This document shows, piece by piece, positions 57,390 through 64,000 of a stretch of 64,000 bases of DNA. Source of the DNA: Shinisaurus crocodilurus (Eukaryota > Chordata > Lepidosauria > Squamata > Shinisauridae); NCBI GenBank assembly GCA_021292165.1, contig CM037885.1, positions 12,170,375 to 12,234,374 on the forward strand, given 5' to 3'. The position numbers and the translations under genes were made by a program. The notes beneath the pieces were generated by a model, which was given only the letters and a program-made list of their open reading frames with translations, did no database searches and was not told the DNA's origin. Each line of letters opens with the position of its first letter. Within the stretch, counting starts at the first letter, position 1.

Positions 57390-59420
57390 TAACCACAAAC
57401 AACCTTAACCACAAACAACCACTGTTCTAACTGTAGTAAATTTAACCACGATAATCTTCTTCTCCCAACAATTCCCATTATTTGATCTCTAGTCCCCATC
57501 TTTTCCACCCAATCGGTCAATCTAATAACCCTTTCTTCTCTTAATTTACTCTCCAGCTCTGATCTTAAATTTTCAGGAAAATCCTTAAGAGCTACCACCG
57601 GGGTTAATGGAGATATCCCTGGTATAAATATGCTCTTCATAGTACCCCAAATCATTAACAAATTTCTTAGAAATGGGTTGTCTATATTTTTTATCAATTT
57701 ATTATTATTTTTTTGGAAAAAAATATTCCCCAAAGTACTACGTAGTTCACATGTTTCTAACTCCAACCACATTATTTCTTTAGGGCGTGCTATAATATCC
57801 ACTATATGTCTTAAGTGATTCGCTATATAATACCATTTTAAATTCGGCAAACCCAACCCCCTACTTTTTGTGCTTTATACCATCTTGTTTTAGTAATCCT
57901 AGATTTTTTCCCTCCATTACAATATGTATTAATAATTGATTGCCAATCTTTAAGTTCCTTATCTGATATCGCACTTGGTATCATCCGAAATAAAAAATTT
58001 ATCTTTGGCAAAATCTTCATTTTAATCAAAGCAATTCTACCAAACCAGGAAAGTCCAATTTTTTTTTATACTCCTCTATTTTATTCTTTACCTCATTCTT
58101 TAATTTCCTATAATTCTGATCTCCCAATTTATCTATATCTTTTGGAATTACAATTCCTAAATATTAATTAATTATTAATCTTATAATACTTTTTTTTTAC
58201 ACATTTCAATCTTCTCTTTTACTATAGTTAAACAACAAAATTTAGATTTATCCCAATTAATCTGTAGCCCCGTTACTTCCCCGAACTCCTTTAAATGATT
58301 CTCCACTCTATCCATATTTTCCATAGGGTTTTCGATTGTCAAAAGAGTATCATCTGCAAAAAGATTTATTTTATCTTCTCCCTAATCCCTATCCCCCTAT
58401 ATTTCTATCTTCTCTAAATACATTTGCTAAAATCTCCATTACCAATGCAAACAAAATAGGCGAAAGGGGACATCCTTGTCTAGTTCCTCGACCTAGGTAA
58501 ATTTGCTCTGTTAAACCATCATTTACTACAACTGATGAAACATTTTTTGAATACAATTGATTAACTACTCCTCTAAATCTTTCTCCAAACCCCATAATTT
58601 TAATTAACTTTTTAATGCTGGCATTCCACGCAATCAAAGGCTTTAAAAATATCTAACGCTATTACCCCTGCTCTCAATTATTTTCTTTATAACATTATTA
58701 TATTTAAAACTCTTCTTGTTAAATCTGCCATTTGTCTCCTTGCATAAACCACATTGGTCTATCCCGACATATTAGTAATAAACTTGTTCATCCTTCTCGC
58801 TAATATTGCTGTCATCAATTTTGCATCTTGATTTATTAAGGAAATGGGTCTATAGGAACCTGGCTCCGTTAAGTCCTTCTTGGCTCGGGATTAAAATAAT
58901 CTTAGATTGCTTCCATGAAGAGGGGATCTCTCCCCCCCCCTCCAAAAAAATATCATTAAATAACCTCTTTAGTCTTGGAACCAACATTTTTAAGACCTTG
59001 TAGTATTCAGCCCCTAAACCATCCAGTCCAGGGGTCTTACCCTCTTCAGTTTATTTATTGCATATTCTATTTCCAATTCTGAAAAGGTTGTTCCATAATT
59101 TCTCTATCTTCATCCACTAGTCTAATTTTAAAATGCTTTCCTATATATTCCTTAATCCTCTCTTCCGTACATTCTCCAGCCTTGTACAATTCTGAATAAA
59201 ATTCATGAAATATTTTTAATTTGTCCTGCATTAAATTATGACCTTTCCCTTTTTTATCTTTAATTGCCCCAACTATACTTTTTTCTTTCTTTTTTTGTGT
59301 GGATCTTGCTAACATTTTCGAATTCTTATTGCTATTTTCAAAAAACTCTCTTTTCAAATAAATCAAGTTTCTCTGAACTTTTTCCAAATCTTTCTTTTCC
59401 AACTCTTTCCTTTTGGGCAC
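57390..59420 (-). mobile_element. decayed L1-type LINE ORF2
   Basis: On the minus strand, in order: KDKKGKGHNLMQDKLKIFHEF (59420-59067), RT motif GTRQGCPLSPILFALVMEIL (58637-58389), then C-terminal blocks LPKINFLFRMIPSAI (58029-57838) and LPNLKWYYIANHL (57856-57389). Multiple frameshifts and deletions; not functional. Confidence 0.8.
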
Positions 59421-59539
59421 ATCATCTTATCCTTTGCCTCAGGCAGCAAAATGTTTTGGGCTGCTGCCCCTGATTGATAAACACAACTTGTCAAAACTGA
59501 ATTGCTTGCTGTTCCTAAAATAAAATATGCAGTTAGTAA

Positions 59540-59574
<35 letters not shown>

Positions 59575-60193
59575 GGATTTAGATTTTAATTCTAACAATG
59601 GGGGTATGCCCTTTCATTAACAGAATCCATACTCGTAAACCTCACAGGGTTGTTGTGAGGATAAAATGGAGAGGAGGAGGAGGATGATTATGTAAGCTGC
59701 CTTGGGTTCCTTTCAGGAAAAAAGGCGGGGTATAAATATAATAAATAAATAAATACTAGTAAAAGAATAATTTAAAAAAGCAACAGTAGTTCTTTTATTC
59801 CATTTTGAAAGGCATCTGGACAGGTAACAAGGAGAACCCAAGTCTAGACATAAGGAAGTTCAAATGCACCAACGTGAATGTGATTTACACCCTCTCTCCT
59901 TAACTCACTGTCATTTTTCGTGTTATCTAGTATTTGTTCCCTACTCTCCTTTCCACCCTTCTCCCCGAAAGGAGGCTATCTTTCTTCTTTAACAGAGCTC
60001 GATGCCTTTCATAGCTGCATTTCAGGTAGAAACTTGACAGATGCAGCTTTCTCCAACATAGATATGCACTGATGGAGGGAACTACTGCATGCGTTGCATT
60101 TCATCCTGCTATACATCTGTTAAAAGGGCAAATCCTTTATTCGGTGGAAAAAAAAAAGTTGGCAACCCTCTCTCCCAATCTAGGTGCACGTAC
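59421..60193. other. repeat tails, no gene recognised
   Basis: (AAT)n at 59540-59572, a partial Sauria SINE at 59638-59757. Confidence 0.45.
59638..59757 (+). mobile_element. Sauria SINE, 3' half only
   Basis: Starts within 'acctcacagggttgttgtgagg', ends ATAAATAA; 5' truncated. Confidence 0.88.
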
Positions 60194-60261
60194 CTTACGG
60201 CAAGATGAGGAGCCCCACAGTGTGTCTCCCCGGCCCTGTAGCCTGTCAATCTGGCAGGAGT
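60194..60261 (-). CDS. orphan exon candidate, unknown gene
   Basis: On the minus strand a long pyrimidine tract ends in gctgttttccag. A 68-nt open segment follows, then a donor (CGTAAG|GTACGT). Read in phase 1 in and phase 0 out it encodes SCQIDRLQGRGDTL and WGSSSCRK. The phases match a Siglec juxtamembrane exon (38603-38673), but the residues are not similar. I do not recognise the gene; no flanking exons were found. It could be chance splice-like sequence. Confidence 0.3.
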
Positions 60262-61072
60262 CTGGAAAACAGCAAAGATAACAGTGAAAAGGGAAAAAAA
60301 AGAAAGCAAAACAAATGCAACAGGAAATAATTTCTACAAAATGTGTTTGCATGATGTCAGAAGTGTTAGCCCATTTTCCCCGTCTAAGCTGTCAAGCCGT
60401 TAATCTCTGTATGACAGTCGGAAGTTCATATGGCGAAACTGCTTTCATCAAGGCAATTCCATCTGCATGGCAGGAAATGCTGCGCTCCTTAATCCTTTAT
60501 TTTGTTATGTGGTTTTAAAGGTAGAGGTGCCTGCTGAAGGTGCCTGGGGACCATCTAGCTGTGAGTCCTGCAAGTCCTGGTCCCTGCTTCGCTGGCTCAT
60601 CACACCTGGCCAGGGAGGGTGGGGCCTGACTGACTCCAGTCACAAAAGCTGCTGCTGCTCCTGCCTTTGTTTGTTTGTTTGTTATCTGTAATTATTTCTG
60701 TTGCATTTTTTTGAATATTTAGTGTTTTTTTATATTTTTTAACTTGTATTGCTGTTCTTATATTCTGTAGATTTTTTTTTTGAATATTATATTCAGTGTT
60801 CCTTGATGTTTTTGAATATTATATTCAGTGTTCCTTGATGTTTTGTGTTCATGTCTTTTAGATTGTGAGCCTGAGGGCAGGGACTGTCTTATTATTAATT
60901 TGTGTAAGCCGCTCTGAGAGCCTTTTCTGGCTGAAGAGTGGGGTATAAATGAAATAAATAAATAAATAAAGGGGACCTGCCAGAAAAAAAGAGGTAACAG
61001 TCCTATACAGAAGTATTGTGCAGTGTCTCATTCTGGGTGCCACGTTTTAAGAAGGACACTGATAATCTAGAG
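60262..61072. other. no gene recognised; LINE tail at 60845-60975
   Basis: A 32-bp direct duplication 'tttgaatattatattcagtgttccttgatgtt' lies at 60779-60842. The LINE tail reads 'gtgagcctgagggcagggactgtc'. Confidence 0.5.
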
Positions 61073-61211
61073 CAGGGCTCTCCAACCTTGGGTCTCCAGA
61101 TGTTGCTGGCCTACAGCTCCCAGCATACCCAGCCAGCATGGCTAATGGCAAGGGATTCTGGGAGCTGTAATAGTCCAGCAACATCTGGGGACCCAAGGTT
61201 GGAGAGCCCTG
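61073..61211. mobile_element. palindromic hAT MITE, perfect 8-bp TSD
   Basis: CAGGGCTCTCCAACC / GGTTGGAGAGCCCTG; flanks atctagag on both sides. Confidence 0.92.
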
Positions 61212-61219
61212 ATCTAGAG

Positions 61220-61500
61220 TGAGTCCAGAGGAGGTTGGCCAAGATGGCGAGGAGTCTGGAAACCAAATCTTATGAGAGACTGTTGGGTGCATTTAGCCTG
61301 GAGAAACGAAAATTAAGGAGATGGTGGTCTACGTGACTGACTGTAGTCTTCGAATATCTAAAGGGCTGTCACACAGTAGATGGGGCAGACTTGTTCTCTG
61401 TTGTTCCAACAGGCAGGACTAGAACTAATGGAAATTGGAAGGAAACACATTTTGACTAAATAGTAGGAGAAACTACCTAATGGTAAGAGGAAGTAATTAA
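61220..61500 (+). mobile_element. CR1-like LINE 3' region
   Basis: 'agcctggagaaacgaaaattaagg ... gggctgtcacac ... gcaggactagaactaatgg' resembles the 3' UTR body of amniote CR1 elements. The MITE at 61073 lies just inside its left part. Confidence 0.55.
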
Positions 61501-61504
61501 ACTG

Positions 61505-61903
61505 GGGTGGGCAACATGCTCCCTGCATGCGTCCCATGCATCCCCCACAGCCCCTACAACTTCCACCAAACTGCAGAAATTCAGCAGCATGGTGGGTGGT
61601 GGCATCCTTTTAAAAGCACTAATTTGTGGTTTCCTGTCAAAATCCAGTGGCAGCAAAATGGGGCTATTTATTATTATTATTTTTTTTTAAAAAAACCCTT
61701 TCCGTCACTGTTCTGCTGCTGAATTTTAGCAGCAAAATGTGAATATCTGCCTTTAAAAGGAGGCTCCCCCCCTCAGCCCCCCAGCTGTTCTGCTGAATTT
61801 CGGTGACATATTCACCGCATCAGTGGCAGGGGCATATGTGGTGGCTTCCAATAGTGTCCGGGGGCAATGTGGCCCCCTGGCCCCTGGAAGTTGACCACCC
61901 CTG

Positions 61904-61905
<2 letters not shown>
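61505..61905. mobile_element. hAT-like element, tentative
   Basis: 'ggggtgggcaacatgc' at the left and 'gttgaccacccctg' at the right are imperfect inverted ends; no clear target duplication. Confidence 0.4.

Positions 61906-61907
<2 letters not shown>

Positions 61908-61962
<55 letters not shown>
61908..61962. repeat. (AAT)n microsatellite
   Basis: About 18 AAT units marking the 3' tail of the minus-strand LINE at 61963-62524. Confidence 0.93.
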
Positions 61963-61964
<2 letters not shown>

Positions 61965-62524
61965 TTATTTCTTACCCGCCTCTCCACTCGGATCAAGGTG
62001 GGGAACAACCAAACATAAAATACATTAGTTAAAAGCACAAGAAACATTATTAAAATATTCTTAAAAACCTTTAAAAGTATCCTAAAAATTCTTTAAAACG
62101 CTTAATATTCCACTGGGTAGGCCTGTCGGAAGAGGTCAGTCTTTATGGCCTTTTTAAAGGCCAAAAGACTGTCTAGTTGACGAGTCTCCTCCGACAGGCC
62201 ATTCCACAGTCTGGGAGCAGCAGAAGAAAAGGTCCTCTGGGTAGTACTCGCCAGCCTAGTCTTAGCTGACTGGAGTAAGTTCCTCCCAGAGGACCTAAGT
62301 GTGCGGGCCTGATTGTACGGGAGAAGGCGATCCTGCAGGTAACCAGGACCCAAACCATGTAGGGCTTTAAAGGTGATAGCCAACACTTTATACTTCGCCC
62401 GGAAACTGATCGGCAGCCAGTGTAATGCTTTTAAAGCTGGTGTAATATGGGCACCTCTAGATGTACCGGTGACCAATCTGGCTGCCATATTTTGCACCAA
62501 TTGAAGTTTCCGAACTAGGTACAA
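61963..62524 (-). mobile_element. L2/CR1-group LINE C-terminus, intact 3' reading frame
   Basis: The minus strand encodes about 140 residues in one frame: KLQLVQNMAARLVTGTSRG, ITPALKALHWLPISFRAKYK, APRLWNGLSEETRQLD and a final FKKAIKTDLFRQAY, then a 3' UTR and the AAT tail. A subfamily different from 45580-47280. Confidence 0.8.
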
Positions 62525-62626
62525 TTGGTAGCCCTATGTGCAGCGCAGAGGCTGGATGGATGCTGTATGAATGCTGGATGGATGGATGCCGTAGCTGCAC
62601 AATTTCTGTGCTGAGCAGGGCTTTGG

Positions 62627-62695
62627 ACTAGGTGACCTCCAAGGTACCTCCCAACTCTAAAATTCTATGAACCTGAGTCTATGAGCTATATTTGA
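62627..62695. repeat. 69-bp direct repeat, copy 1
   Basis: Identical to 63932-64000. Starts actaggtgacctcc, passes a CR1-like attctatga end, and continues 25 bp beyond it. Confidence 0.95.
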
Positions 62696-63365
62696 TGAAG
62701 GGTTCTGCACAGATCCAAAGCTTGAATATAGTCAAGACTGGCAATCTATTCTAAGTAAGCTCCTCGATTTCTTGTCTGGAATGTGCTCAAAGGAAAACGA
62801 AAAGCTCTATTCCTCTGCTTGCAGAGAAACAGTGTGAGGAAGGTTTCAGATTACACCTTTGGGTGTGTTGCCACATCCTGTGGTCATCTTTAACCGTCAA
62901 ACGTGTGGTGAGGGAAGCATAACCGTGCACAACCTGCCCACAGTATCCATTTTGTTGCACACAGAAGGTAACACTCACTTCGGCATGCTAAAGTTGACTG
63001 GGGTTTGGGGGTTTTTTTTGTTTTGTTTTACATAGTTGCAGCCGCCCCAGCGCAGGAGCTCATCTCTTAATCCCCTTTCTGCTTTTGTGTGTCTATACAG
63101 GGGGATATAGGGGGTGAGTCTTTCTCTCCCTCCCATGTATGAACCTGCTGATGCTCTAGGTAAGGTTTGGATGCCCTGGAGTTAGACCTGCCTGTGAGAT
63201 AGATTAAGTTGGCCAGCATGGGAGATAGGTCCTTTTTGGTAGTGACTTCACCCTTGTGGAACCCCTCCCAACTGATATGCGTATGGCCCCCACCGCAAGC
63301 AGGCATTTAAAGTGGGCATTAAAAAACCATTTATCTTAAGTGGCTTTTTCTTAAGGATTTCATTG

Positions 63366-63549
63366 ACTGGGTTCACACAACACGATAAGCTATGGTGTCT
63401 TATAAGCCAAGGGTGGCTTGTCATGTTGTCTGAACCCAGCAGCATGGTTTGTTCACCACGTACGAGACATTCTGGACGGGTTCATACAACACAACAAGTC
63501 ACCCCTGGCTTATAAGACACCATGGCTTATCGTGTTGTGTGAACCCAGT
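63366..63549. mobile_element. inverted-repeat MITE candidate
   Basis: Left arm 'tgactgggttcacacaacacg', right arm 'cgtgttgtgtgaacccagtca', with inner arms 'ggtgtcttataagcca' / 'tggcttataagacacc'. Confidence 0.75.
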
Positions 63550-63931
63550 CATCGTGTCACTGGCCTGAAACGGTTGCTATTGTTTTAGCTGATTTATAAT
63601 ACTATGTTACTAGTCTGTGTGTACTGTTTTAAAATGCCATTTCAAATGGTTGTTTTTACTGAAATGTGATATAGTATTTTATGAGTATTTTATGTAAGCA
63701 GCCTTGTGATAGCCTAGAAATAAATATTGTCTTTTCCCTTGGCAGGGCTGCCCAGCTGTCAACAGTATCCATGTTCTTATCCTCTTGACATCTGAGTACA
63801 TTAGATATCTCCTGCATCTGATGCAGGGATGTGCAGATTCTATTAAACCCATTCCACCTATCACTCCATCATCTGCTCATGGATGGAATCGGATATTTTG
63901 CAGGGATGTACAAGAATTTAGTTCCACTTGC

Positions 63932-64000
63932 ACTAGGTGACCTCCAAGGTACCTCCCAACTCTAAAATTCTATGAACCTGAGTCTATGAGCTATATTTGA
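63932..64000. repeat. 69-bp direct repeat, copy 2 (cut by window end)
   Basis: Exact match to copy 1 up to the last base of the window, so the true length is unknown. Confidence 0.95.

Larger units (their letters stand above)
62525..63931. other. no gene recognised
   Basis: 62790-62985 on the minus strand is open (GYCGQVVHGYASLTTRL) without family match. 63365-63550 contains an inverted pair ('gggttcacacaacacgataagc' ... 'gcttatcgtgttgtgtgaaccc'), probably another MITE. Confidence 0.4.

Noticed and set aside
61908..61962. Long poly-Leu open frame
   Set aside because: Translation of an AAT/ATT microsatellite.

Overview
The window is vertebrate nuclear DNA, almost certainly from a squamate reptile (lizard or snake). 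The main reason is eight copies of a tRNA-headed SINE matching the squamate 'Sauria SINE' type (tRNA-like A and B boxes, 3' end reading 'gccttgggttccttgcagg ... ggcggggtataaat', then an ATAA-rich tail). 5S-rRNA-derived SINEs, CR1/L2-type and L1-type LINE pieces, LTR-like sequences and many hAT-type MITEs also fit a squamate. Protein-coding DNA is a small fraction and sits in short exons.

Two real genes can be supported, both on the minus strand. At 22976-24002 lies a single-exon class A GPCR of the formyl-peptide / chemoattractant receptor group (WPFG..LCK before TM3, RPVWARNHR in loop 2, NPVLY in TM7). As given it carries one extra base near 23210, just before TM7. From 51101 down to 38603 I reconstructed six phase-compatible exons of a CD33-type Siglec: signal peptide, V-set Ig domain with the sialic-acid-binding arginine, two C2-set domains, a transmembrane helix and a juxtamembrane cytoplasmic exon. 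Every junction has a GT donor and AG acceptor, and the exon lengths sum to exactly 434 codons. The terminal exon(s), where ITIM motifs would lie, were not identified. In mammals FPR genes sit beside the CD33-related SIGLEC cluster (human 19q13.4), so this window appears to preserve that innate-immune neighbourhood.

Layout: 1-22.9 kb is intergenic and repeat-rich, with one weak unassigned exon candidate near 0.9-1.2 kb. 22.9-24.0 kb is the receptor. 24-38 kb is intergenic or intronic repeats (hAT elements, L1 and L2 3' ends, LTR-like pieces, two 5S-derived SINEs). 38.1-38.5 kb is a CpG-rich hAT-like element inserted 58 bp from a Siglec exon. 38.6-51.1 kb is the Siglec gene, whose introns hold a near full-length L2/CR1-type reverse transcriptase block (45.6-47.3 kb) and LTR and hAT copies. 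51.1-64 kb is intergenic again, with two elements built from GACTCG-like repeats (53.5-54.05 and 56.4-57.3 kb), a decayed L1 (57.4-59.4 kb), an orphan exon candidate at 60.2 kb, and a 69-bp exact repeat whose second copy runs into the window end.

The most distinctive non-coding signal is the set of hAT-like non-autonomous elements with clean 8-bp target-site duplications, including the hexamer-rich family and the CpG-rich element. No bacterial-type systems, CRISPR arrays or operons are present.
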